A stretch of 64,000 nucleotides of DNA from Sulfurimonas sp. HSL1-2. GTDB lineage: Bacteria; Campylobacterota; Campylobacteria; Campylobacterales; Sulfurimonadaceae. The stretch is taken from positions 865,573 to 929,572 of the forward strand of contig NZ_CP147914.1 in NCBI RefSeq assembly GCF_039645565.1, written 5' to 3'. This document shows positions 1 to 11,230 of this stretch, piece by piece. Position numbers and translations under genes: made by a program. Below the pieces are notes generated by a model. It saw only the letters and a list, made by a program, of their open reading frames with translations. It did no database searches and was not told the origin of the DNA. Within the stretch, counting starts at the first letter, position 1, and each line of letters begins with the position of its first letter.

Positions 1-1910
<1,910 letters not shown>

Positions 1911-1914
1911 ACGC

Positions 1915-3753
1915 ATGAAAAGCCCCACAGAAAATATTATCGTCGGTGATTACCAGGAGATCCTGGAACTCCAGAATGTCATCCTGGAAAAGGTGGCCGA
2001 AGATGCAAGCAAGGAGGCCGTGCTCGAGGAGCTCTGCCGGCTGCAGGAGAAGATGGTCCCCGGCAGCGTCGCGTCGATCATGCTGCTGAATGCCGATGAC
2101 GGAAAGCTCTACGTCGAGGCGGCACCGTCGCTCCCGAAGGGGGCGATCAATACGCTCGACGGGCTGCTTCCCGGCCCGCGAAACGGCTCCTGTGCGAATG
2201 TCGTCTTACAAAACGAACCGCAGTTCGTCTGCGACATCAGCAGCGACGAGCGCTGGCAGAACGTGCTGGAGTTTGCCCAGAAGTTCGGGCTCAACGCCTG
2301 CTGGTCCATGCCGGTCGTCCTGGAGGGAAAGACCGTCGGGACGTTTGCCCTGACCTCTTTTGAAGAGCGTGCACCGTCCCTGTTTCATAAAATGCTGCTC
2401 ACCGTGGGTGCCCGGATCGTCAGTATCGTCCTCAAACGGGAGCAGAACCGCGAAAAACTGAGCTACCTTGCCTTTCACGACCCGTTGACGGGACTGGTGA
2501 ACCGGGTAATGCTCGAGGAGCGGCTCAAACACATGATCGCCCGTTCCGAACGTACCGGAAAGGGGGCGGCGCTCTTTTTCATCGACCTGGACCGCTTCAA
2601 GTTCCTCAACGATACCTACGGGCACGCGACCGGGGACCGTCTGCTGGTGGAGGTGGCCAAGCGCCTCGGCGAAAACGTGCGCAACGAGGATACGGTGGCG
2701 CGCTTCGGCGGAGACGAATTCGTCCTCCTGTTCGAAGAGGATGAGGACAGGGACGAGGTCCTGGAGAAGGCCCAGCGTCTGATCGATGCTTTCAGCGAGC
2801 CGTTCCAGCTGGCCGAGCAGCGTTTCCATATCTACGGCAGCATCGGCATCGCCATGTTCCCGGCCGACGGGAAGGATGCCCAGTGCCTGCTCAAACATGC
2901 CGACACGGCGATGTACCAGGCGAAGCAGGCCCAGGACCATATCCGTTTCTACACCCCGCAGATGAGCGAGCAGAGCTTCAAGAGCCTGGTACTGGAAAAG
3001 GAGCTGCGTGAAGCGATCAGCAACAACGAGTTCGTTGTCTATTACCAGCCCGTTTTCGAAGGCAGCGGCACGAGCATCCGCGCGGCGGAGGCTCTGGTGC
3101 GCTGGCAACACCCCGAACGCGGACTCCTTCTGCCCAGCGAATTCATCCCCTTCGCCGAGGAGACGGGGCTGATTTCGCGGATCGACGAGATGGTGCTTAC
3201 CCAGGTCATTGCCGACCTGCGGCGCTGGCATGCGATGGCGATCAACCGGATCATTCCGCTCTCGGTCAATATCTCCGGCCGCCACATCAACGAAAAAGAT
3301 GTGACCCGCCTGACGGAGATCCTCAACCGGAGCGCACTGGCGCGGGACTACATCGGCCTGGAACTGACGGAGACCTACCTGATGCAGTTTGCCGAGGAGA
3401 CCGTCGTACAGCTCGAACGGCTCAAACATGCCGGGGTCAGACTGGCGATGGATGATTTCGGCAGCGGCTACTCGTCGCTGGGGTACCTCAAACGTTTCAA
3501 GATCGACACCCTCAAGATCGACCAGCTCCTCGTACGCGACATCGTGGAAAATCCCGATGACCGCTCCATCGCCGAAGCGATCATCAAGATGGGGCACAGC
3601 CTAGGGCTGCAGATCGTCGCGGAAGGGGTCGAGACGCTGGAACAGCTGGAACTGCTCAAGACGATGGAGTGCGATGCCCTGCAGGGCTTTTACTTCGACC
3701 GTGCCCTGCCGCCGGAGCTTTTTGAAACCAAGTACCTGCGGAGGCGGGGGTGA
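1915..3753 (+). CDS. GAF-GGDEF-EAL protein, c-di-GMP synthesis and breakdown
   Basis: 612 aa soluble signalling protein with three domains: an N-terminal GAF sensor (about 15-170), GGDEF (about 185-345) and EAL (about 365-605). The GGDEF active site is intact (residues 265-269), and an RNED inhibitory I-site lies exactly five residues before it. The EAL domain keeps EAL (392-394), the ELTET segment, DDFGSGYSS (from 513) and AEGVET, so phosphodiesterase activity is plausible as well. No transmembrane segment is visible, so the input is probably a cytoplasmic ligand or redox signal sensed by GAF. Which activity dominates cannot be told from sequence. A GEMM-type riboswitch elsewhere in this window (37221-37305) would read a related signal. 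Confidence 0.93.
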   Translation: MKSPTENIIVGDYQEILELQNVILEKVAEDASKEAVLEELCRLQEKMVPGSVASIMLLNADDGKLYVEAAPSLPKGAINTLDGLLPGPRNGSCANVVLQNEPQFVCDISSDERWQNVLEFAQKFGLNACWSMPVVLEGKTVGTFALTSFEERAPSLFHKMLLTVGARIVSIVLKREQNREKLSYLAFHDPLTGLVNRVMLEERLKHMIARSERTGKGAALFFIDLDRFKFLNDTYGHATGDRLLVEVAKRLGENVRNEDTVARFGGDEFVLLFEEDEDRDEVLEKAQRLIDAFSEPFQLAEQRFHIYGSIGIAMFPADGKDAQCLLKHADTAMYQAKQAQDHIRFYTPQMSEQSFKSLVLEKELREAISNNEFVVYYQPVFEGSGTSIRAAEALVRWQHPERGLLLPSEFIPFAEETGLISRIDEMVLTQVIADLRRWHAMAINRIIPLSVNISGRHINEKDVTRLTEILNRSALARDYIGLELTETYLMQFAEETVVQLERLKHAGVRLAMDDFGSGYSSLGYLKRFKIDTLKIDQLLVRDIVENPDDRSIAEAIIKMGHSLGLQIVAEGVETLEQLELLKTMECDALQGFYFDRALPPELFETKYLRRRG

Positions 3754-4298
3754 GAGGCGTAGGCATGCTGCTCGCGGCGACCCTGCTGTGCGCTGCCGAG
3801 CGCAGCGGTCCCTACCTGGAAGCGGGGGCGGGCCTGGGCAGCTACAACGACGACAGCCGCCGCGCGGAGGTCACGACCGATAGCGTCACACAGTACCGTT
3901 TCGGGGCGGGGGCATTTATCAATGACTACCTCTCCGTCTCGCTTGATTATGCCCAGTTTGGGGATTTCGACGGGCGTACGGGAACAGGCGAAACCTCCCG
4001 GGAGACCTTCAAAGCGCTGTCGGCCGCCGTGACGGGGCACTACCCCGTCTTTAACGAGCGGATCGACCTCTATGCGCGTTTCGGCGCCGGGGAGCTCTAC
4101 TGGGACCAGAGCCGCCCCGAGCGCAAGAGCAGTTCGGCCGGGACGGTCGTCTACGGCATCGGCATCGGTGTAAGGGCACTGGAGTGGCTCACGGTCAACG
4201 CAGGGTATGATCTCTACCAGTTCGGGATGGACGAGAACGGGACCTCCTATGACATGAATCTCGGCAGTGCCTATGTCGGCATCCAGGTGCTTTTTTAG
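3750..4298 (+). CDS. Predicted outer-membrane beta-barrel protein
   Basis: 182 aa. A short signal peptide (hydrophobic stretch MLLAATLLCAA) is followed by alternating polar/apolar strands rich in Gly and aromatic residues, with repeated short Gly-containing turns and a C-terminal strand ending in Phe (YVGIQVLF). This is typical of small porin-like or Opa/OmpW-like barrels. The GTG start overlaps the previous stop (GTGA); an ATG five codons later (3765) would also leave a usable signal peptide. The stop overlaps the tlyA start (TAGTG), so it sits in a tightly coupled operon. No specific function can be assigned. Confidence 0.7.
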   Translation: MRGVGMLLAATLLCAAERSGPYLEAGAGLGSYNDDSRRAEVTTDSVTQYRFGAGAFINDYLSVSLDYAQFGDFDGRTGTGETSRETFKALSAAVTGHYPVFNERIDLYARFGAGELYWDQSRPERKSSSAGTVVYGIGIGVRALEWLTVNAGYDLYQFGMDENGTSYDMNLGSAYVGIQVLF

Positions 4299-5005
4299 TG
4301 CGTCTCGACCACTACCTCGTCGAAGCGGGCCTGGCACCGACGCGTTCGAAAGCGCAGCAGCTCGTCAAAGCGGGAAGCGTCACCGTTGAGGGCAGCGTCG
4401 TGACGAAACCGGCCTTCGACGTCACGTCGCAGCAGGTGGCGGTGACCGAAGCGATGCCCTATGTCAGCCGCGCGGCGCTGAAGCTCAAGGGATTTCTGCC
4501 ATCCTTGCCGTTCGACGTGACGGGGATGCATGCACTCGATATCGGCGCTTCGACGGGGGGATTCACCCAGGTGCTCCTCGAAGCGGGCGCGGCAGAGGTC
4601 GATGCCGTCGATGTCGGCAGGGACCAGCTCCACCCGGAGGTGAAGGCGGACCCGCGCGTCCGGAGTTTCGAACAGACCGATATCCGCCGTTTCACGCCGG
4701 GCCGGACCTACGACGTCGTCACCAGCGACGTCTCGTTCATTTCGCTGCACCATATCCTCGATGACGTGGAGCGGCTCGCAGCACGCTGGATCGTACTGCT
4801 CTTCAAACCGCAGTTCGAGGTCGGCCGCGACGCGGCGCGGGACAGGAAGGGGGTCGTCACGGACAAGGCGGCCGTCGCGAAAGCGATGGAGGAGTTCGAA
4901 GCGGCCTGCGCGGCGCGGGGCTGGCGGCTGCGTGCAAAGGAAGAGGCTGCAATCACGGGCAAGGAGGGGAACAGTGAAACATGCTACTGCTTTGAAAGAG
5001 GTTGA
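4298..5005 (+). CDS. tlyA: TlyA family rRNA 2'-O-methyltransferase
   Basis: 235 aa. An N-terminal S4 RNA-binding domain (residues 1-60, starting MRLDHYLVEAGL) is followed by an FtsJ-like SAM methyltransferase fold with motif I ALDIGASTGGFTQ at 79-91. In characterised relatives TlyA methylates 16S (and in some species 23S) rRNA ribose 2'-OH and affects capreomycin sensitivity; the old 'hemolysin' label is historical. The length is standard. The GTG start overlaps the preceding TAG, and the 3' end overlaps the ribF start by 32 bases. Confidence 0.93.
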   Translation: MRLDHYLVEAGLAPTRSKAQQLVKAGSVTVEGSVVTKPAFDVTSQQVAVTEAMPYVSRAALKLKGFLPSLPFDVTGMHALDIGASTGGFTQVLLEAGAAEVDAVDVGRDQLHPEVKADPRVRSFEQTDIRRFTPGRTYDVVTSDVSFISLHHILDDVERLAARWIVLLFKPQFEVGRDAARDRKGVVTDKAAVAKAMEEFEAACAARGWRLRAKEEAAITGKEGNSETCYCFERG

Positions 5006-5813
5006 GGCCGTCGCCATCGGAGGCTTTGACGGGATGCACGAAGGGCATCAGCACCTTTTCAACGCCCTGGGCGAAGCGGGGGCGATCGTCGTGATCGAGA
5101 CGGGATACGCCAACCTGACCCCGGGGCGCGAGCGGGAGCATTTTACGTCACACCCCATTGTCTACCTTCCCCTTGACGACATCCGTATGCTCGACGACCG
5201 GGGTTTCGTCGATTATCTTCTGGAACGTTTCCCGGCGCTTGCGAAAATTGTCGTGGGGTATGATTTCCGGTTCGGCCGCGACCGCAGGTTCTCCCATGCG
5301 GACCTCACGAAGGCTTTCGGGGGCGAGGTGCAGGTGATTGACGAAGTGACCGTCGGCGGCGAATCGGTGCATTCGCACAAGATCCGGGCGAAGCTGATCA
5401 TCGGCGACGTGACCGGGGCGAACCGCTTTCTCGGTCACAATTACACCGTCCGTGGCAGGGTCGTCCAGGGGCAGGGGATAGGCAAAAAGGAGCTTGTGCC
5501 GACGGTCAACATGCTCACTGACGGTTTTCTGCTTCCCAAAGAGGGGGTCTACGCGAGCCTCGCCCGCCTTGACGGCGAGGAGCACTACCATCCCGCCGTC
5601 ACGTTTGTCGGCCACCGTGTCACCACCGACGGCAGCTTTGCCGTGGAAACGCACGTCCTTGACGGGGAGATCGCCTGCCGGGAACAGATCGATGTCAGTT
5701 TCGTCCGGCGGCTGCGCGGCAACGAAAAGTTCCCGTCGCTCGAGGCACTGAAGGCACAGATCGCACAGGACATCGCGGCAGCGCGTAAAGCGGTGGTACG
5801 GCTGGAACTCTGA
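4974..5813 (+). CDS. ribF: Bifunctional riboflavin kinase / FAD synthetase RibF
   Basis: 279 aa enzyme making FMN and then FAD from riboflavin. The N-terminal nucleotidyltransferase motif IGGFDGMHEGHQ is close to the start. The C-terminal riboflavin kinase domain carries GRVVQGQGIGKK and PTVN, close to the usual PTAN. The GTG start at 4974 is chosen because a strong Shine-Dalgarno (AAGGAGGGG, 4961-4969) sits just before it and the protein then has the normal length. An upstream extension of the open frame runs through tlyA and is not credible. Translation is probably coupled to tlyA. Confidence 0.94.
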   Translation: MKHATALKEVEAVAIGGFDGMHEGHQHLFNALGEAGAIVVIETGYANLTPGREREHFTSHPIVYLPLDDIRMLDDRGFVDYLLERFPALAKIVVGYDFRFGRDRRFSHADLTKAFGGEVQVIDEVTVGGESVHSHKIRAKLIIGDVTGANRFLGHNYTVRGRVVQGQGIGKKELVPTVNMLTDGFLLPKEGVYASLARLDGEEHYHPAVTFVGHRVTTDGSFAVETHVLDGEIACREQIDVSFVRRLRGNEKFPSLEALKAQIAQDIAAARKAVVRLEL

Positions 5814-5932
5814 ACGCTTTTTATGCATCACCGCAGCCAAAATGGCGCAATAGTGCCCATTCCGGGGCTCTTTTTCCGGTGACAGCCCGCCGCATCCGGC
5901 ATTGGCTTAGGCTCTTTTAATGCGAAGAGGGC

Positions 5933-5938
5933 TATAAT
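5933..5938 (+). promoter_or_regulatory. Promoter -10 element TATAAT for atpB
   Basis: A perfect TATAAT lies 31 bases before the atpB start, in the 155-base gap after ribF. This suggests atpB is transcribed from its own promoter. No clear -35 hexamer is visible, which is usual for sigma-70 promoters in this phylum. Confidence 0.65.
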
Positions 5939-5968
5939 CGCACAACTATTTTGATCGAAGGAATTCTC

Positions 5969-6649
5969 GTGGGTGAACTCTTTACTTTCTTCGGTGTGAT
6001 CAGCGAAAATCACGCCTACCTCTTTATGTCGCATATGCTGCTGACAGCACTGATCGTTATCATGCTTGCCAAAATGGCGACCAAGAACCTCAAAGTCGTC
6101 CCGGGGGGCACACAGAACCTGATGGAAGCGTACCTCCAGGGCGTTGTTGCAATGGGTTCGGACGTTATGGGCCGCGAAAAAGCGATGCGCTACCTGCCGC
6201 TCGTCGCGACACTGGGTCTCTTTATCGGTATTGCCAACCTGATCGGGGTTATCCCGGGCTTTGAAGCACCGTCCGCATTCCTGGACTTTACGCTGGCGCT
6301 GGCGCTGATCGTCTTCATCTACTATAACTTCGAAGGGATCCGCCGTAACGGTGTCGTCGAGTACTTCAAGCACTTCATGGGGCCGGTATGGTGGCTCGCA
6401 TGGCTGATGTTCCCGATCGAGATCGTTTCACACATCTCCCGTATCGTTTCACTCAGCTTCCGTCTTTTCGGTAACGTCAAAGGGGACGACATGTTCCTCA
6501 TGGTCATGCTGATGCTCGCACCGTGGCTGCTGCCGATGATCCCGTTCGCGCTGCTCTCGTTCATGGCGCTTCTGCAGGCGTTCATCTTTATGATGCTGAC
6601 CTACGTTTACCTCGGCGGAGCCGTCACCCTTCACGAAGAATCCCTCTAA
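5969..6649 (+). CDS. atpB: F0F1 ATP synthase subunit a
   Basis: 226 aa integral membrane subunit forming the proton path of the F0 sector. Several hydrophobic helices are visible, and the essential arginine lies in SFRLFGN near residue 160. The GTG start at 5969 follows AAGGA with a six-base gap and gives an N-terminus typical of the group (MGELFTFFGV). A TTG 18 bases upstream is in frame but has no ribosome-binding site. The gene is alone here without the other atp genes, as is normal in Campylobacterota, and is followed 18 bases later by a small membrane protein. Confidence 0.95.
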   Translation: MGELFTFFGVISENHAYLFMSHMLLTALIVIMLAKMATKNLKVVPGGTQNLMEAYLQGVVAMGSDVMGREKAMRYLPLVATLGLFIGIANLIGVIPGFEAPSAFLDFTLALALIVFIYYNFEGIRRNGVVEYFKHFMGPVWWLAWLMFPIEIVSHISRIVSLSFRLFGNVKGDDMFLMVMLMLAPWLLPMIPFALLSFMALLQAFIFMMLTYVYLGGAVTLHEESL

Positions 6650-6667
6650 TCTTTTCTGGGACGCCGG

Positions 6668-6937
6668 ATGAAACGCAGCACGTTTGATACGCTTCTGAGT
6701 TTCCTGCTCGGCTTTGCCTGGGCCCTGCTGGTGCTGGGCTCCTGGCTTGTCTTCAATATTACCGCCATCTTCGGTTTCTCCATCGCGCTTCTCGCGACCA
6801 TCCTTTTTGTCTTTCTGATACTCTGTGCCGTTTTGATGCTCGAAGGGCTCAACCTCTATAAAGACCGTGTCGAAAACCAGCGCCGCCAGACCGAACTGCT
6901 GCAGCGGATCGCGGAGCTGCTTGAAAAGGAGGCGTGA
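6668..6937 (+). CDS. Small two-helix membrane protein downstream of atpB
   Basis: 89 aa with two hydrophobic segments (about residues 8-33 and 36-58) and a charged, heptad-like C-terminal tail of about 30 residues that may form a coiled coil (NQRRQTELLQRIAELLEKEA). It lies between atpB and a thiE-like gene and is probably co-transcribed with both. I do not recognise a family. Codon use and spacing support a real gene. Confidence 0.7.
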   Translation: MKRSTFDTLLSFLLGFAWALLVLGSWLVFNITAIFGFSIALLATILFVFLILCAVLMLEGLNLYKDRVENQRRQTELLQRIAELLEKEA

Positions 6938-6941
6938 TCCA

Positions 6942-7526
6942 ATGCCTTTTTTCGCCTACCTGATTACCGACGGCTGCTACGGAGCCGCGACGCCGGGCGC
7001 CTTCGCCAAACGGCTTGAAACGCTCTTTGAGGCCCATAGCGTCGATTATGCACTCTACCGGGACAAAGCGAACCCGGACTATGCGCGGTTTGCCGCCGTA
7101 TTTGTCGATGCGTGCCGGGCGCACGGGGTCAAAGCGATCATCCACCGCGACACGGCCCTGGCGCTCTTGCTGGGGGCGGACGGCGTGCACCTGACGTCGA
7201 CGCAGTTCGAAGCGATCAAAGGGGCGAAAGCCGAGGGGCTCTTTACCGTGATTTCAGCGCACAGCCCCGTCGAACTGGCGCATGCGGCGGCCGAGGGGGC
7301 CGATGCCGCGACCTACAGCCCGATCTTCGAGAGCCCGGGCAAAGGGGAGCCCAAAGGTTTAGACGATTTAAATGAAACAGCGGGTAAAATTGACCTACCT
7401 GTTATCGCGCTGGGGGGCATCGTCAGCCCCGATCAGATCAGCGCGGTCCGCGCCGCCGGTGCCGCCGGTTTTGCATCGATCAGATACTTTATAAATTCAG
7501 CCAAGGAATCCTTTTGTTCGAAGTGA
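6942..7526 (+). CDS. Thiamine phosphate synthase family protein (ThiE/TenI-like)
   Basis: 194 aa TIM-barrel protein. It shows the ThiE/TenI signature pieces: YLITDG at the N-terminus, [34 protein letters not shown] and PVIALGGI. ThiE joins the pyrimidine and thiazole halves of thiamine; TenI proteins have the same fold but aromatise the thiazole. The N-terminal active-site region is short and altered, so I cannot choose between them. The ATG at 6942 is preceded by AAGGAGG (6926-6932). The 3' end overlaps gatB by 13 bases. Confidence 0.8.
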   Translation: MPFFAYLITDGCYGAATPGAFAKRLETLFEAHSVDYALYRDKANPDYARFAAVFVDACRAHGVKAIIHRDTALALLLGADGVHLTSTQFEAIKGAKAEGLFTVISAHSPVELAHAAAEGADAATYSPIFESPGKGEPKGLDDLNETAGKIDLPVIALGGIVSPDQISAVRAAGAAGFASIRYFINSAKESFCSK

Positions 7527-8938
7527 TTATCGGACTCGAAGTCCACGTCCAGCTCAATACGAAAACCAAACTTTTTTGTTCGTGTCCCACCAGTTTCAAC
7601 GACCGCCCGAACGTCAACACCTGCCCGACCTGTCTGGCTCTCCCGGGTGCGCTCCCGGTCTTCAACAGAGGCGCGCTTCACAAGGCGGTAATGTTCGGTA
7701 CCGCGATTGACGCGACGATCAACCGCACCAGCTTCTTCGACCGCAAAAGCTACTTCTACCCGGACAGCCCGAGCGCGTACCAGATTACGCAGCTCTATAC
7801 GCCCGTCGTCGAGCACGGAAAGCTGGAGATCGATTTCGAGGACGGTACGCACAAGACGATCCGCATCAACCGCGCCCATATCGAGGCAGATGCCGGCAAG
7901 AACATCCACGACGGTGCCGTCTCGAAAGTCGACCTCAACCGTGCGGGCACCCCGCTGGTCGAGATCGTTTCCGAGCCGGACATGCGATCGGCGGACGAGG
8001 CGATCCTCTACCTCAAAAAGCTGCACTCCATCGTACGCTACCTCGATATCTCGGACGCGAACATGCAGGAGGGCTCCTTCCGCGTCGACGTAAACGTCTC
8101 CATCCGCCCCAAAGGGGACGAGAAGCTCTACACCCGTGTCGAGATCAAGAACATCAACAGCTTCCGCTTCATCCAGAAGGCGATCGAGATGGAGGTCCAG
8201 CGCCAGATCGACGCCTGGGAAGACGGGGTCTATGACGAGGAGATCGTCCAGGAGACCCGCCTGTTCGACCAGGCGAAGCAGGAGACCCGCTCCATGCGCG
8301 GGAAGGAAGAGGCGGCGGATTACCGCTACTTCCCCGAACCCGACCTTCTCAAGGTCGTCGTTGACGACGCGATGTACGAGAGCGCGACACAGATCCCCGA
8401 ACTGCCGGACGAGAAGCGCGAGCGCCTTGTCAAAGAGCACGGGCTGCGCGAGTATGATGCGAGTGTCATTACCGCCGAGCTGGAGATGGCGCACTTCTTC
8501 GAGAAGATGCTCTCCCAGGGCATCAGCGCCAAGAATGCCGTCACCTGGCTCACCGTAGAACTCCTGGGACGTCTCAAGGGCGGCATGACGGTTGCCACCT
8601 CGCCGGTCGATGCCGACAAACTGGGCCTCATCGTCAAGCGTATCGAAGACAACACCATCAGCGGCAAAGCGGCCAAAGAGGTGCTTGACTACCTGATGGA
8701 AAACGACGAGAGCGTCGATGCGACGATCGAAAAACTGGGCCTCAAACAGGTCAGCGACACGGGGGCCATCGAAGCGATGGTCGACGAGATCCTCGCGGCG
8801 AACCCGGCCAAGGTCGAGGAGTACCGCGGCGGTAAAGACAAGCTCTTCGGCTTCTTCGTCGGTCAGGTAATGAAAGCCAGCAAAGGCAGTGCGAATCCTC
8901 AGGCGGTAAACGATATCCTCAAGCAGAAGCTGGGCTGA
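7514..8938 (+). CDS. gatB: Asp-tRNA(Asn)/Glu-tRNA(Gln) amidotransferase subunit B
   Basis: 474 aa, the kinase/tRNA-binding subunit that activates mischarged Glu-tRNA(Gln) or Asp-tRNA(Asn) for amidation. The N-terminus [17 protein letters not shown] and the two CxxC-type cysteine pairs are characteristic, and the C-terminus carries the GatB/YqeY helical domain. The TTG start at 7514 follows AAGGA with a six-base gap and overlaps the thiE-like gene. gatA and gatC are not in this window. Confidence 0.97.
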   Translation: MFEVIIGLEVHVQLNTKTKLFCSCPTSFNDRPNVNTCPTCLALPGALPVFNRGALHKAVMFGTAIDATINRTSFFDRKSYFYPDSPSAYQITQLYTPVVEHGKLEIDFEDGTHKTIRINRAHIEADAGKNIHDGAVSKVDLNRAGTPLVEIVSEPDMRSADEAILYLKKLHSIVRYLDISDANMQEGSFRVDVNVSIRPKGDEKLYTRVEIKNINSFRFIQKAIEMEVQRQIDAWEDGVYDEEIVQETRLFDQAKQETRSMRGKEEAADYRYFPEPDLLKVVVDDAMYESATQIPELPDEKRERLVKEHGLREYDASVITAELEMAHFFEKMLSQGISAKNAVTWLTVELLGRLKGGMTVATSPVDADKLGLIVKRIEDNTISGKAAKEVLDYLMENDESVDATIEKLGLKQVSDTGAIEAMVDEILAANPAKVEEYRGGKDKLFGFFVGQVMKASKGSANPQAVNDILKQKLG

Positions 8939-8942
8939 TTCC

Positions 8943-10508
8943 GTGAACCTTTTCTCCAGGGCGCTTGTCGACAGTGCCTATGCTCTGGAGTCCTCCGAAG
9001 GCCTGCGCCGGACGCGCCACCATGTCGACAACCTGATGAACAACGCCGGCTACCGCTACAAGCGCTACTTCGACCTCTTTATGATGGTGCTGATCCTCTC
9101 AAGCGTTTTCATCCTTATCCGCGACGTCAAGTTCCAACAGAACGATTTCCTGGCCGTTTTCAACAACTACATCATCTCCTTTATCTTCCTGATCGAATAC
9201 CTGATGCGCTTCTGGGTCAGCAGCGACAGTGCGCGCATCATGATTGACCAGTATGAGAAGGATGTGCTGCTGCAGCGGAATTTCCGTGTCGGCAGGGCCG
9301 TGATGAAGGTACTCTACGCCAAGTGGCGCTACATGAGCTCCCTGGCGGCCATCATCGACCTGCTTGCAATCATGCCGTTTTTCCACGAACTGCGGCTGCT
9401 GCGCCTCTTTATCATCTTCAGGGTCTTCAAGCTTTTCCGCTACGCCCAGAACATGCACCATTTCGGGGCGATTCTGGCCAGCAAGAAGTTCGAACTCCTG
9501 ACGCTCTTTACCTTCGTCGGCCTCATCATTTTCGTTGCGTCGGTGATGATCTACGTCATGGAGGCGCTCAACCCCGACTCCAAGGTCAATACGCTCTTTG
9601 ATGCACTCTACTGGTCGGTCGTGACGATCTCGACCGTGGGATACGGCGATGTCGTTCCCGTCAGCGGCGAAGGGAAGATCGTTGCATTGATTGTCATCGT
9701 CTCCGGGGTGGCTGTCCTCGCTTTCGCGACCTCGATCGTCGTTTCGGCCTTCACCGAGAAACTTGATGATATCCGCGACGGGAAGCTGATCCAGGAGCTG
9801 CAGAAACTGAAGCATATCTACCTGATCTGCGGCTACGGCACGGTGGCGCAGCAGACGGCCTCCAAACTCCGCCGGATGGGCCGGGAGGTGGTCATCCTCG
9901 ATGCCGATGCATCAAAGATCGCCGAAGCGCGCCGTCATCATGACCTGGCCCTGGCGTTCGACCCCGCCAGCCTTGAGTCGATCGGGCAGCTCGGCATCGA
10001 CCCCGTACGGCAGATCCGGGCCGTCATCCTGCTCGGCGATACCGATGTCGAAAACGTCTATACGGCGCTCACACTGCGTTCGATGAACAAAGAGCTGCGG
10101 ATCCTCTCCCTGCTGCATGACAAAAAACACCGCCGCAAACTGGAGAGTGCCGGGGTGAACGACATCGTCTACGCCCAGGAGCTGATCGGGCAGCTGTCAC
10201 GCGAATACAGCGATCAGCCCATTGCGTTCGAGGCGCTGCATGCATTGCGTGCCGAGCACTCCGGTGTCGTGATCGACGAGATCCTCGTCGACGAACGGAT
10301 GGCCCGTTTTATACAGAGCGTGCAGGATCTGAAAATCAGGGGAGGGCGCATTATCCTGCTCGGTGTCGAGTCGCGCCGCGAACAGCGTTTCGTTTTCAAT
10401 CCTGCATCCGATTTCGTCCTCGCGGAGGGGGACCTCCTGGTCGTCATCGGGGAGAATGCGATGCTGCATGAGTACCGCATCGATCTTCACAAGGCGGTGC
10501 GCTCATGA
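8943..10508 (+). CDS. Voltage-gated-type K+ channel with C-terminal RCK/TrkA domains
   Basis: 521 aa. The first 270 residues have a six-helix channel pattern: an S4-like helix with spaced arginines (LRLLRLFIIFRVFKLF), a pore loop with the selectivity filter TVGYGD at 231-236, then S6. A cytoplasmic Rossmann TrkA-N domain follows (LICGYGTVAQQTASKL, near 295), then a TrkA-C-like region at the end. This is the Kch/MthK layout for nucleotide- or ligand-gated K+ flux. The GTG start is four bases after the gatB stop. The gene overlaps the next one by ATGA, and the next gene encodes another RCK-type protein. Confidence 0.9.
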   Translation: MNLFSRALVDSAYALESSEGLRRTRHHVDNLMNNAGYRYKRYFDLFMMVLILSSVFILIRDVKFQQNDFLAVFNNYIISFIFLIEYLMRFWVSSDSARIMIDQYEKDVLLQRNFRVGRAVMKVLYAKWRYMSSLAAIIDLLAIMPFFHELRLLRLFIIFRVFKLFRYAQNMHHFGAILASKKFELLTLFTFVGLIIFVASVMIYVMEALNPDSKVNTLFDALYWSVVTISTVGYGDVVPVSGEGKIVALIVIVSGVAVLAFATSIVVSAFTEKLDDIRDGKLIQELQKLKHIYLICGYGTVAQQTASKLRRMGREVVILDADASKIAEARRHHDLALAFDPASLESIGQLGIDPVRQIRAVILLGDTDVENVYTALTLRSMNKELRILSLLHDKKHRRKLESAGVNDIVYAQELIGQLSREYSDQPIAFEALHALRAEHSGVVIDEILVDERMARFIQSVQDLKIRGGRIILLGVESRREQRFVFNPASDFVLAEGDLLVVIGENAMLHEYRIDLHKAVRS

Positions 10509-11230
10509 CCATCGAAGCCATCATCCTTTTCGGGTACAACGAATTTGCGCGGGAGATTGCGCAGCAGCTCCGCTACACCTGCCCGCGCATCGTCGTTTAT
10601 GCGCTCAATAACAGTGATGTCGAGCAGGCGCAGGCCGCGGGGCTCGAGGCGCATCTCGCGGATCTGGAGGACAACTGGGACGACCTGCTCTCCTTTGACT
10701 TCTCTGTGACACGGATCATCTGTGCCCTTGAGAGCGAGGCGGAAAACGTCTTCCTGACCCTCTCGCTGCGCGACCGCTTCCCCGAGGCGGTGATCGTCGC
10801 CCTGGCCACGACGCAGGAGAATGCATCCAAGCTCCGTCTGGCCGGTGCCAACAAGGTCATTGCCGAACTGCAGACAACGGCGAACCTGATCATCGAGCGG
10901 CTGGAAAAACCGGTGATCACGCGGCTGCTTGAAGCACTCATGGATAGGCAGATGGATCTCAAGGTCGCGCAGATTGTTCTCTCGGAGCAGTCATCCGCGG
11001 TCGGCAGACATATCAACGAACTGCTTGAATCAACGCAGCGGGACATCATCGTCCTGGCCGTCGTTGACCAGCGCATGAGCGAGTCGTTTATTTTTACGGC
11101 CAAAGGCTACAACCACCTGCTGAATGCGGGGGATGTTTTAGTCGTGATAGGCTACGATAAGGAGATCAAGGCATTTGAAGAGGAAGTCGGAGGGGTATGT
11201 GAAACGGATCGCAGTCATCGGAGCGGGTAA
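10505..11230 (+). CDS. Stand-alone TrkA-N/RCK-type regulatory protein
   Basis: 241 aa soluble protein with a Rossmann-like domain (IILFGYNEFAREIAQQL) in which the usual GxGxxG is degenerate (GYNEFA), so nucleotide binding is uncertain. The C-terminal 80 residues resemble a TrkA-C ligand-binding domain (GRHINELLES...AVVDQ...NAGDVLVVIG). Translation is coupled to the upstream K+ channel, which already has its own RCK domain, so this is probably a second regulatory subunit of that channel. The 3' end overlaps the gpsA start by 32 bases. Confidence 0.83.
   Translation: MTIEAIILFGYNEFAREIAQQLRYTCPRIVVYALNNSDVEQAQAAGLEAHLADLEDNWDDLLSFDFSVTRIICALESEAENVFLTLSLRDRFPEAVIVALATTQENASKLRLAGANKVIAELQTTANLIIERLEKPVITRLLEALMDRQMDLKVAQIVLSEQSSAVGRHINELLESTQRDIIVLAVVDQRMSESFIFTAKGYNHLLNAGDVLVVIGYDKEIKAFEEEVGGVCETDRSHRSG

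Noticed and set aside
2206-3597. 463-codon open frame on the minus strand opposite the GGDEF-EAL gene
   Set aside because: Low-complexity mirror frame of a gene whose motifs are all intact on the plus strand.
4761-4973. N-terminal extension of the ribF frame
   Set aside because: Runs through the tlyA coding sequence with arginine/serine-rich shadow composition, while a strong ribosome-binding site and a family-like N-terminus mark 4974 as the start.
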